DNA of 64,000 nt from Catenulispora sp. MAP5-51. GTDB taxonomy: Bacteria; Actinomycetota; Actinomycetes; Streptomycetales; Catenulisporaceae. Shown piece by piece: positions 57,202-64,000 of the stretch. The stretch is from positions 62,001-126,000 of the forward strand of contig NZ_JBGCCH010000003.1 in assembly GCF_041261205.1 (NCBI RefSeq). The letters run 5' to 3'. Both the position numbers and the translations under genes were made by a program. The notes below the pieces were generated by a model. It made no database searches. It saw only the letters and a program-made list of their open reading frames with translations, and was not told the DNA's origin. Numbering within the stretch: position 1 is the stretch's first letter; every line of letters starts with the position of its first letter.

Positions 57202-58476
57202 ATGTCGCACCGCTTGGGGTCGCTCATGGGTGTCTGTGGCATGGCCGCCTTGGCGTTCATGCCCCCTACGGTGCGCGCGGATGATGCCGTGCCCAAGCCG
57301 GCGGCGCAGTGGCCCCTGACGTATCTGAAGGCCGACCAGGTGTGGCAGCACACCAAAGGGGCCGGTGTGACGGTCGGACTGGTCGACTCCGGCGTCGCGC
57401 CGCTCGGGGACACCCGCGACAACCTGCTCCCCGGCGCGGACTTCTCGCTCGGCCCGGACAGCACGGGCATCGCGCACGTCGACACCGACACCGACAGCCA
57501 CGGCACCACGATGGCCGTCCTGATCGCCGGGACCGGCGACGGCGACGGCCTGCACGGCCTGGCTCCCGAGGCGAAGATCCTGCCGGTGCGCATGCAGCAG
57601 GCCACCGGCTCGGATCCCGTGCACATCGCGGACGCCATCAAGTACGCGGTCGCCCAGCACGTCAAGGTCATCAACATGTCGCTGGGCACCGCGGACACGC
57701 CGGGGATGGCGGCCGCGGTGAAGCAGGCCGAGGCCGCGGACATCGTGGTCGTCGCCGCGGCCGGGAACTACGGGACAGAGCATGTCATCATCCCGGCGGC
57801 CTATCCCGGGGTGGTGGCGGTCGGCGCGATCGACGACAGCGGTAACCGGTGGTCGGGTTCGAGTTATGGACCGCAGGTCGCCCTTACGGCTCCCGGAGTG
57901 GGGATCCCTGTAGAGGACACCAACGGTGTGCCGAAGACGGTGAAGGGCACCAGTGAGGCGTCCGCTTATGTGACCGGCTCTGTCGTGGTGGTCCGTGCGA
58001 TGCATCCTGACTGGACGGCGGGGCAGACCATCCGTGCTCTCTTGGCGTCCGCCACTAAGGCCGGCGGCGCTGCCGGACTACAGCGCAACAACACATATGG
58101 ATACGGCATCGTCAATCCGCTGGCGGCGCTTAGCGTTGGCGCCCCGGTCGCGAAGGACAACCCGCTGCTTCCCGGCGCCGCTCCGTTGGCGCCGCCGCTT
58201 CCCGCTGCCGCGGCGACGTCCGCTGCGCCGGCCCCCACGACCAGCGGCGCGGCCCACTCGTCAGCTCCTGCGGCGTCCACTCCGGGACCCATGACCACCG
58301 AGGCCCTGAAGGACTCCAGCAAGGCGGCAGCCGCGACGAAGGGCGGTCTGCTGTCTTCACGCCGGAACAAGGTCCTCGCCGCTTGTGCTGGGGCGGCGGT
58401 GCTGGGACTCGTGCTGTTGCTGCTGAACGGTTCGCTCAAGCGGAGAGCCCAGCGGAAAAACCGCGTGTGGCACTAA
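57202..58476 (+). CDS. mycP: Mycosin-like subtilisin (S8) protease
   Basis: A 424-residue membrane-anchored serine protease. Signal peptide 1-26 (cleaved after VRA), catalytic Asp62 (GLVDSGV), His100 (DSHGTTMA) and Ser251 (KGTSEASAYVTG), a Pro/Ala/Thr spacer, and a C-terminal membrane helix (VLAACAGAAVLGLVLLLL) with a basic tail. This matches mycosins of type VII secretion. No EccB-E, EsxA or PE/PPE-like genes are in the window, so it is an orphan. ATG 57202. Confidence 0.88.
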   Translation: MSHRLGSLMGVCGMAALAFMPPTVRADDAVPKPAAQWPLTYLKADQVWQHTKGAGVTVGLVDSGVAPLGDTRDNLLPGADFSLGPDSTGIAHVDTDTDSHGTTMAVLIAGTGDGDGLHGLAPEAKILPVRMQQATGSDPVHIADAIKYAVAQHVKVINMSLGTADTPGMAAAVKQAEAADIVVVAAAGNYGTEHVIIPAAYPGVVAVGAIDDSGNRWSGSSYGPQVALTAPGVGIPVEDTNGVPKTVKGTSEASAYVTGSVVVVRAMHPDWTAGQTIRALLASATKAGGAAGLQRNNTYGYGIVNPLAALSVGAPVAKDNPLLPGAAPLAPPLPAAAATSAAPAPTTSGAAHSSAPAASTPGPMTTEALKDSSKAAAATKGGLLSSRRNKVLAACAGAAVLGLVLLLLNGSLKRRAQRKNRVWH

Positions 58477-58521
58477 AGCGTGTTCCTAGGCAGGGCGCAC
58501 AGTCAGTGGGAGAGTGAAGAA

Positions 58522-59271
58522 GTGGACCACATTGCGCACTTCGAGAGGGAAACAACCGCTTTCCATCGCGCCGCCCTGATGGCCGCCCTGCCAGACGTCC
58601 CACCGCCGGTACCGTCGTGTCCGGACTGGAGCACCGTGGATCTGGTGCGGCACCTGGGCCGCGTGCACCGGATGGTGAACCACATCATCGTGGAGCGGCT
58701 GGAGACCCCGCCGCCGGACCGGCAGAAGCTGTTCACGGCGCCGGCCGAGGCCACGGCGGACGACCTGGCCGACTGGTTCGCCGAGGGCGCGACCGACCTC
58801 GCGCAGACCTTCCGCTCGACCGATCCCGCGACGGCCGTCTGGACCTGGGGCGAGTCGCAGACCGTCGGCTTCTGGCTGCGTGCGCAGACCGTCGAGGCGG
58901 CCGTGCACCGGTGGGATCTGGAGGGCGCGATCGGTTCTCCACAGGCTGTGGATGAAGAACTGGCGGCCGACGGTGTCGGGCAGTTCCTCGATGTCCTGGT
59001 GCCCCATCGCCGTGCCGCGAAGTCGGCCCCGCCTATGGAGGGCGAGAGCTACCGCTTCCTCCAGACCGACGGCTCAGGCGTCTGGTCCCTCGCGCTGGAC
59101 CCGGACGGTCCCCGTCCGCTGGGCGAGGACGAGCAGGCCGGCACCGACCTCGAGGGGACGGCTTCGGATCTCTTCCTGTTCCTCTGGCACCGCATTCCCG
59201 GAGAACCGCTTCTCGTGCGCGGAGAGGCGAAAACGCTACAGCGTTTCTTCGAGTTGGTTCCGACGGTATAG
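58522..59271 (+). CDS. Maleylpyruvate-isomerase/DinB-fold family protein
   Basis: A 249-residue protein with the four-helix mycothiol-dependent maleylpyruvate isomerase N-terminal fold: FHRAALMAALPDVPPPVPSC, PDWSTVDLVRHLGRVHRMVN with metal ligand His, and a later HRWDLEGAIG. This family uses mycothiol, the actinobacterial thiol. The actual substrate is unknown. GTG 58522 follows GGGAGAG; an earlier GTG at 58480 adds residues without homology. Confidence 0.82.
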   Translation: MDHIAHFERETTAFHRAALMAALPDVPPPVPSCPDWSTVDLVRHLGRVHRMVNHIIVERLETPPPDRQKLFTAPAEATADDLADWFAEGATDLAQTFRSTDPATAVWTWGESQTVGFWLRAQTVEAAVHRWDLEGAIGSPQAVDEELAADGVGQFLDVLVPHRRAAKSAPPMEGESYRFLQTDGSGVWSLALDPDGPRPLGEDEQAGTDLEGTASDLFLFLWHRIPGEPLLVRGEAKTLQRFFELVPTV

Positions 59272-59275
59272 GCGC

Positions 59276-59839
59276 CTAGCGAGGACCGACGGCCATGGCC
59301 AACAGGTACTTGTTGGTATAGCGGTTCTGGATTATTCGCGTAACGGGGCCGCCTAAGCGCGAATACCAGAGAGCCGGCTGGGAGAACGCCATGACGGTGA
59401 ATTCGACGAGCCCTTCTCCGCGCGTCACGTAGAAGGCTTCGCGTCCGCGTTCCGGATGCCCGGGCAGTGTCTCGTAGGCGTACCCGGCGTGGTCCGCGCC
59501 GGCGAAGTCCGCGGCGATCACCCGGAAGGGAGCGCGCAGCCGGACCAGCCCCGCGACCCGCGAGAGCAGTCGTCCTTCGAGCCCGACCGCAGGGACCGGC
59601 AGGGGAGTGAAGCCGTGTGCGGTATCGAACTCGAGCCGCATTCCGGCGCCGACCTGCGGTCCCCAGGCCTGGAGCATCGCCCTGGCCCGCTCGAAGGCAC
59701 GGTCCAAAGCCGCGTCGCCGGGGTCGAAGGAGTGCGCGAGCGGGATCGAGCGGCGGAAATAGCGGTAGCCGTCGGGGGCCGGGCCGAGGGCGGCGTCGCC
59801 GGGATGGACCGGATCGCCGGGCTGGATCGGCTGGATCAT
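59276..59839 (-). CDS. DUF1990 family protein
   Basis: A 187-residue protein matching DUF1990 (beta-rich, START-like): YRYFRRSIPLAHSFDPGDAA, GMRLEFDTAHGFTPLPVPAV, GYAYETLPGHPERGREAFYV and the terminal NRYTNKYLLAMA. Function unknown. It lies 26 nt downstream of the alpha/beta hydrolase on the same strand and probably shares its transcript. Start ATG 59839. Confidence 0.82.
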   Translation of the reverse strand: MIQPIQPGDPVHPGDAALGPAPDGYRYFRRSIPLAHSFDPGDAALDRAFERARAMLQAWGPQVGAGMRLEFDTAHGFTPLPVPAVGLEGRLLSRVAGLVRLRAPFRVIAADFAGADHAGYAYETLPGHPERGREAFYVTRGEGLVEFTVMAFSQPALWYSRLGGPVTRIIQNRYTNKYLLAMAVGPR

Positions 59840-59865
59840 GGTGATGCGGCCGCCCGGCTCGCCGA

Positions 59866-60933
59866 TCAGCTTCCGCTCGGCGGCGAGGTCACCTCGTCGC
59901 CGCGGCCGAGCGCGATCAGGGTCAGGTTGGCCAGCGCGGTGTCCCCGGTGCGCAGGTAGTCGCTGTGGCCGCCGTTGCCGGCGTCGAACCGCCGGGCGCC
60001 GAAGGCCGGGTCGACCGGGTCGTCGCCGAAGCCCACGGAGACGCCGAGCAGGTTCACCTGGACGTGCGGGACGTCGGCGATCCCGTCGTTGGCACCCCGG
60101 CCGGCCCACACCCGCGCCGTGGTGTCCAGGTCGGACACCGAGCCCACGCCCATGCCCGGGGAGCCGAAGACCGCGATGTCCGTGACCTTCACGTGCGGCG
60201 CGGCCTGGCCGCACAGCACCGAGCCGTAGCTGTGGCACAGCAGTGAGACCGGCGCGGGGTTGACGGAGTGGATCTGCGCCAGGAACGACTTCAGCGCCCG
60301 CGCGCCGGAGTCGGCGTGTCCAAGCGTGGCGATATGCATGCTGTCCATGCTCGGCGGGTCGTAGCCGAGCCACCCGATGACCGCCAGCGAGTCCGGGCTC
60401 GCCCCGTCCTGCATCGCCTGGTGGTACAGCGCCTCGGCGCCGACCCCGGGGCCCTTGGCGCTGTCGAAGTTGGACAGCGTGTTGCCGGCGCCCGGGACGA
60501 CGACCGCGATCCGCTTGGCGTGCACCAGGTCGCCGACCACCTCGATGCCCCGGCCGTCGCCGGTGGGGTCGAAGGACAGGAAGTCGCGGGTCGGGACCGC
60601 CAGGTTGCGCAGCGCGTGCGCCAGCGCCGGGTCGCCGCCGAACTCGGCCTCGTTCGCGGCCTTCGCCATCGCGGCGCGGTTGATGTCATAACGCTCGGTC
60701 AGGGCGGAAGCACTCAGCGTGGGGAGTTTGGGCAGCGGGCTGTAGGCGATGGCCGCGTGCGCGGGACTGCTGGTCACCAGGGCGGCACTCAACGCGATCG
60801 ACACCGCGAGGGTCTTGCGGGGGATACCGTGCGGCATGATCTTGCCGGGGCGCAGGTGGTCGATCTGGTGCCGCAGAAGGCCGTGCGGGAACAATGCGGA
60901 CAGGCCGATGCGGGCAGAATCGAGCAGGCGCAT
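59866..60933 (-). CDS. Exported alpha/beta hydrolase (DUF1023-like)
   Basis: A 355-residue protein. After about 33 residues a signal-like segment (KTLAVSIALSAALVTSSPAHAA) marks export. The hydrolase domain holds the nucleophile motif CHSYGSV (GxSxG variant), an acid in the ADVPHVQVNLLG region and a late His (GNGGHSDYLRTG). This is the DUF1023 group of presumed lipases or esterases. ATG 60933 has AAGGA 9 nt upstream; an in-frame ATG at 60837 starts just before the signal peptide and is a serious alternative. Confidence 0.85.
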   Translation of the reverse strand: MRLLDSARIGLSALFPHGLLRHQIDHLRPGKIMPHGIPRKTLAVSIALSAALVTSSPAHAAIAYSPLPKLPTLSASALTERYDINRAAMAKAANEAEFGGDPALAHALRNLAVPTRDFLSFDPTGDGRGIEVVGDLVHAKRIAVVVPGAGNTLSNFDSAKGPGVGAEALYHQAMQDGASPDSLAVIGWLGYDPPSMDSMHIATLGHADSGARALKSFLAQIHSVNPAPVSLLCHSYGSVLCGQAAPHVKVTDIAVFGSPGMGVGSVSDLDTTARVWAGRGANDGIADVPHVQVNLLGVSVGFGDDPVDPAFGARRFDAGNGGHSDYLRTGDTALANLTLIALGRGDEVTSPPSGS

Positions 60934-61157
60934 CGCATCGGTTCCTTACAGCTTAGGTGGGATTCAGGCGATCCTACGCGATCCGCGGAGTGCCACGGGA
61001 CCGGCTCGCTTGATCGCTTCTCGCAGATCAGCCCCATAGCCGCCCGGTATCCGCCTGGAGAAGATCCGGACTCGCCCAACGATCATCTGGTGTTGATCCG
61101 GGTTTGTCGAGGGTCACCGGGCGTATATCCCAGTGCGCCAACTGAGGGACCGCTGGA

Positions 61158-62033
61158 TCAGTCGAACAGCGATCGCGGCCATGACGCGCGCGCCCGGACC
61201 ACATCGGTGGCCACGGCGATGAGTGTCAGCCGGGCCTGCAGATAGATCCAGGCCAGCAGACCGAGGACCAGTCCGAAGACCCCGTACAGGGTCGAGGCGT
61301 GGCGCAACTGGTGCGCGGCGATGAAGCCGCCGAGGTATTGCAGGCCCTGCCAGAACAGCGTCGTGAGGATCGCGGCCAGACGGAGATCCCTGGCCGCCAC
61401 CTCCGGCGCCGTGGCCGTGCGCATGCCCAGCCAGAACAGCAGCGCGGTGAGCACGAACGAGGCGGCCAGCAGGACGATCCGCAGGCCCCCGCTGAAGAAC
61501 TGTCCGCTGGCCCACTCGCCGAGCGCGGTCAGCGCGGTCGTGGACAGCACCCCGAGCCCCATCGTCCCGATGATCCCCAGGCTGCGCAGCCAGGACTGGG
61601 GGAATCCCGGCCGCCGGTCCTCCGGCACGCCCCAGAGCAGGTTCATCACGTACTGCGCGGCGTTGGCCAGCCCCAGCGAGCCGATGACGGTGACGACGAT
61701 GGAGATCACCAGCGCGACCCCGTTGCGTCCGAAGTCGTGGATGTTGTTCTTCAACTGCTCGCCGATGACCGGGAAGTCGACGAGGGCGGAGTTCAGCACG
61801 TCCTGCTGCAGCTTCGGGTTCGAGCGCAGGATGACGCCGAGCACCGTGGTGAGGATGAGCAGCAGCGGGAACAGCGAGACGAACGCGAAGAAGGTGAGCA
61901 TGGCCCCCAGGAAGCCCGCCTTCGCCGTCTGCAGCTCCCGGAACACCGCGACCGGGAAGGCCAGCGTGCTGTGCCGCTGCTGGAATCGGTCGACGCGGCC
62001 GGTCAGGGCGCGCAGCCGGGACAAGAACGCCAT
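61158..62033 (-). CDS. YihY/BrkB-family membrane protein
   Basis: A 291-residue protein with six predicted membrane helices, typical of YihY (formerly RNase BN). Conserved parts: FLGAMLTFFAFVSLFPLLLI, SNPKLQQDVLNSALVDFPVI, and near the end STLYGVFGLVLGLLAWIYLQ. These proteins may be flippases or envelope factors; the RNase role was a misassignment. ATG 62033; ATG 62042 just upstream is possible. Divergent from the DUF72 gene. Confidence 0.87.
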   Translation of the reverse strand: MAFLSRLRALTGRVDRFQQRHSTLAFPVAVFRELQTAKAGFLGAMLTFFAFVSLFPLLLILTTVLGVILRSNPKLQQDVLNSALVDFPVIGEQLKNNIHDFGRNGVALVISIVVTVIGSLGLANAAQYVMNLLWGVPEDRRPGFPQSWLRSLGIIGTMGLGVLSTTALTALGEWASGQFFSGGLRIVLLAASFVLTALLFWLGMRTATAPEVAARDLRLAAILTTLFWQGLQYLGGFIAAHQLRHASTLYGVFGLVLGLLAWIYLQARLTLIAVATDVVRARASWPRSLFD

Positions 62034-62151
62034 GGCCCTCATATAAGCACTGGTGAACCTCTGCGCGGACCACACCACGCTGACTCCCCACGGAACGCCA
62101 GACGCATCTTTCGCGCCGGCCCCATCCAGGGCGTTCGCTAGGCTCGCAGTC

Positions 62152-63012
62152 ATGAAACTGCACGTCGGCTGTGCGATGTGGACCTTGGGGCCGTGGCAGG
62201 GCCGGCTGGTGCCCCATCCGCTGCCGCCGCGCGAACGCCTGGCCGCGTACGCGACGCTGTGCAACGCGGTGGAGGGCAACACCACCTTCTACGCCACGCC
62301 GTCCCGCGCCACCGTCGAGATGTGGGCCGCGCAGGCCCCGGAGGACTTCCGCTTCCTGCTCAAGCTGCCGAAGCCGGTCACCCACGAACGCCGCCTCGGC
62401 CCCGACGTCTTCGCCCCGGACGGCGCCCTGCACGGCTTCTTCGCCGCGATCGAACCCCTCGGCCGCCACGCCGCGCTGTGGATCCAACTGCCGGCCGGCT
62501 TCGGACCCGCGGACCTGCCGACGCTCGCGACGTTCCTCAGCCGCGTCCCGAAGGGCTATCGCTACGCGGTCGAAGTGCGCCACCCCGCCTTCTTCGGGGA
62601 CTCGCGCGCCGAACGGGACTTGGAGAAGCTGCTGACCGAGGCGGACGCCGAGTGGGTGCCGTTCGACACGCAGGTCCTGTACGCGACCCCACCGACCAGC
62701 GACGCCGAGCGCGAAGCCTGGACCAAGAAACCGCGGCTCCCGCGCCGTACTCGAGCTCTGACTCGCTTCCCCGTGGTGCGCTACATCGGCCGCGACGACG
62801 CCGACCTCACCGCCGAGGGCTGGCAGCCGTGGGCCGGCATCACCGCGGAGTGGCTGCGGGAGGGGCGCTCGCCGACGGTCTTCATCCACACCCCCGACAA
62901 CGCCGACGCCCCGCTGCTGGCCCGGCGGTTCCACGAGGACGTGCGACTGCGGGTGCCGGAGGTGGAGGCCTTGGCGGAGCCGATGCCGGTGGGGCCGCCG
63001 ACGTTGTTCTAG
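62152..63012 (+). CDS. DUF72 family protein
   Basis: A 286-residue TIM-barrel protein of the DUF72 group: VGCAMWTLGPWQ, NAVEGNTTFYATPSRATVEM, FLLKLPKPVTH, YAVEVRHPAFF and a final PTVFIHTPDNADAPLLARRF. The family has a conserved His/Asp/Asn pocket resembling metal-independent hydrolases, but no established activity. ATG 62152 has a weak ribosome site. The interval 63013-63120 after it holds no recognised gene. Confidence 0.87.
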   Translation: MKLHVGCAMWTLGPWQGRLVPHPLPPRERLAAYATLCNAVEGNTTFYATPSRATVEMWAAQAPEDFRFLLKLPKPVTHERRLGPDVFAPDGALHGFFAAIEPLGRHAALWIQLPAGFGPADLPTLATFLSRVPKGYRYAVEVRHPAFFGDSRAERDLEKLLTEADAEWVPFDTQVLYATPPTSDAEREAWTKKPRLPRRTRALTRFPVVRYIGRDDADLTAEGWQPWAGITAEWLREGRSPTVFIHTPDNADAPLLARRFHEDVRLRVPEVEALAEPMPVGPPTLF

Positions 63013-63120
63013 TACGCGTCTGGTTTTCGTCTGGTATCTCGGTGCTGATTCGGTCGAAGCCTGCGCTTGGCAACAGGTTCCTGATTTCCTTGGCGGCCTC
63101 GCGGGCGGTGTCCGCGGTGC

Positions 63121-64000
63121 CTACTTGGTGCAGGTGATCGAGGCGATCTTCATCGTGCTCGTGTCGAGGGTGAGCGTGAACTTGCTGAGCTCCTGACCGG
63201 GCTGGTCCGGGTGCCACATCGGCCAGGTGACCATCTTCACGGTCGTCGTGGAGCCGGAGGTGGTGGGCGTCGAACCGTCGGCCACCTCGACCGCTCCGGG
63301 CACCTTGTTCGCGCACAGCAGCGGAACCGGGCCGGTCGCCGACCACGCGGCGGTGAGAGCGGCGTCCGAGACGAAGTACGGCTGGATGGCGGCCTTGGCG
63401 TCGACACCGAGCGAGGTCTGGTCTGCGGCCAGGCGGTAGTACTCCATCAGAGCGTCCGCGTACTGCGACGGGTGCGCGCTGTCAGTCGCAGACGGCTTCG
63501 CGGCGCATGACACCCGCGAGATCTTGGACGAGCCGAGGTCGACTGCCATCGAGCCGGTGAAGCCGACCGGCAGGCCCGGCTCTGCCGGATCGGCGATGGT
63601 CCTGACCGGGGCGGGCGAGTAGTCCCAGGCACTGGCGGCGGAGGTCGTGCCGGTCAGGGCGACGATCCAGAAGTCCGGCACGTCCTGCGTGCAAGTCTCC
63701 CTGTTGTAGTCCGTGTCGGCGGGCTTCCACGTGGCGAACGCGGGGGTGAAGTAAGGCATTGATTTGTCGTTGAGCACCGCGGTGTCCATGTTGGCCGTCG
63801 CGCCGTAGTACGCCGCGATCGGCGAGATGCCCGGGAAGTCCGCGGCCTTCGGCGTCCCGCACGACACGCCCTTGATGACACCCGTACCCGGATCCACGGT
63901 CACGGTGATCTCGCGGCCCCCGGCCTTCGCACCCTGATAGAGCGTGACGGGGACGGTCGTCGTCTCGCCGGAGCTCTGCACCGCTCCGATGGCGACGCCG
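63121..64000 (-). CDS. Probable exported protein, N-terminus beyond window
   Basis: The frame is open at the right edge (upstream codons read GVAIGAVQSSGETTTV), so the start lies outside and the hydrophobic GVAIGAV may end a signal or membrane helix. About 290 residues are visible: beta-rich, Thr/Ser/Ala-rich, with five or more cysteines (VSCGTP, RETCTQD, SRVSCAAK, LLCANK, ITCTK). Two similar halves are suggested by the GVSCG...FPGISPIAAYYG and RVSCAAKPSATDSAHPSQYA segments, each a Cys-containing strand before a helix. No family recognised. Confidence 0.7.
   Translation of the reverse strand, partial: GVAIGAVQSSGETTTVPVTLYQGAKAGGREITVTVDPGTGVIKGVSCGTPKAADFPGISPIAAYYGATANMDTAVLNDKSMPYFTPAFATWKPADTDYNRETCTQDVPDFWIVALTGTTSAASAWDYSPAPVRTIADPAEPGLPVGFTGSMAVDLGSSKISRVSCAAKPSATDSAHPSQYADALMEYYRLAADQTSLGVDAKAAIQPYFVSDAALTAAWSATGPVPLLCANKVPGAVEVADGSTPTTSGSTTTVKMVTWPMWHPDQPGQELSKFTLTLDTSTMKIASITCTK

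Noticed and set aside
63013-63120. Open stretch on the minus strand (TADTAREAAKEIRNLLPSAG) after the unknown partial gene
   Set aside because: Peptide looks gene-like but has no start, different frame from the gene and only about 35 codons; possibly a remnant, not annotated.
1-64000. CRISPR array, prophage, plasmid origin or biosynthetic megasynthase
   Set aside because: No regularly spaced repeats, integrase, phage structural genes, replication genes or PKS/NRPS modules were seen.

Overview
The window is very GC-rich, with dense actinobacterial coding. Lineage markers are LuxR-type two-component systems, an AfsR/SARP-type BTAD regulator with NB-ARC and TPR parts, an ECF41 sigma factor, a mycosin (S8) protease, a PucR regulator and an ABC sugar importer without its own ATPase. 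I infer a filamentous, developmentally complex actinomycete (Catenulispora- or Streptomyces-like). The genus is inference, not shown by the sequence.

Layout. 1-9 kb: a PAS sensor cut by the left edge, tRNA-Ser(GCU), a CYTH protein, a Tat-exported phosphoesterase, a nitrilase-fold protein that has lost two of three catalytic residues, a DUF2804 protein, and what looks like an eroded alkane-oxidation cluster (N-truncated AlkB, rubredoxin fused to an orphan reductase C-terminus, a DoxX fragment), then a LysR regulator. 9-18.5 kb: a secreted protein, two LuxR-type two-component systems (one kinase with a duplicated, degenerate core), an FAD oxidase, an ASCH protein, an NmrA/Rrf2 divergent pair and a split-barrel flavoprotein. 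18.6-26 kb: a membrane protein with a sigma-factor-like N-terminus, a LacI regulator, an MBL hydrolase, a disrupted acetyltransferase and the AfsR-like regulator. 26-27.2 kb: no credible gene, but a remarkable nested inverted repeat. 27.2-37.7 kb: MazG-NUDIX fusion, rhomboid protease, acyltransferase, then a carbohydrate-uptake locus (DeoR/LacI hybrid regulator, hydroxyacid dehydrogenase, binding protein, two permeases, secreted beta-helix protein). 37.7-49 kb: NDH-2, NUDIX, ECF41 sigma, membrane beta-lactamase homologue, two more two-component systems, thiolase and small proteins. 49-64 kb: tRNA-Leu(UAA), SGNH hydrolase, cystathionine beta-synthase, a proline-catabolism module (PucR regulator, proline dehydrogenase, P5C dehydrogenase), FmdB zinc ribbon, orphan mycosin, and several housekeeping or unknown proteins. 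A partial secreted protein is cut by the right edge.

The strongest candidate for something undescribed is the 26.15-27.23 kb element. Two inverted copies of a roughly 530-bp unit each begin two bases after the stop codon of a convergent flanking gene and meet near 26,702. Each copy carries several hairpins. Between copies the main hairpin stem differs by paired (compensatory) substitutions, and its residual mismatches become G-U pairs if RNA is read from the centre outward. Reading frame is not kept between the copies but base pairing is, which argues for a structured RNA or a hairpin-based mobile element rather than protein.

A second theme is gene decay: alkB, rubredoxin/reductase, doxX, a GNAT gene and a DUF4440 gene all look truncated, deleted or shifted.
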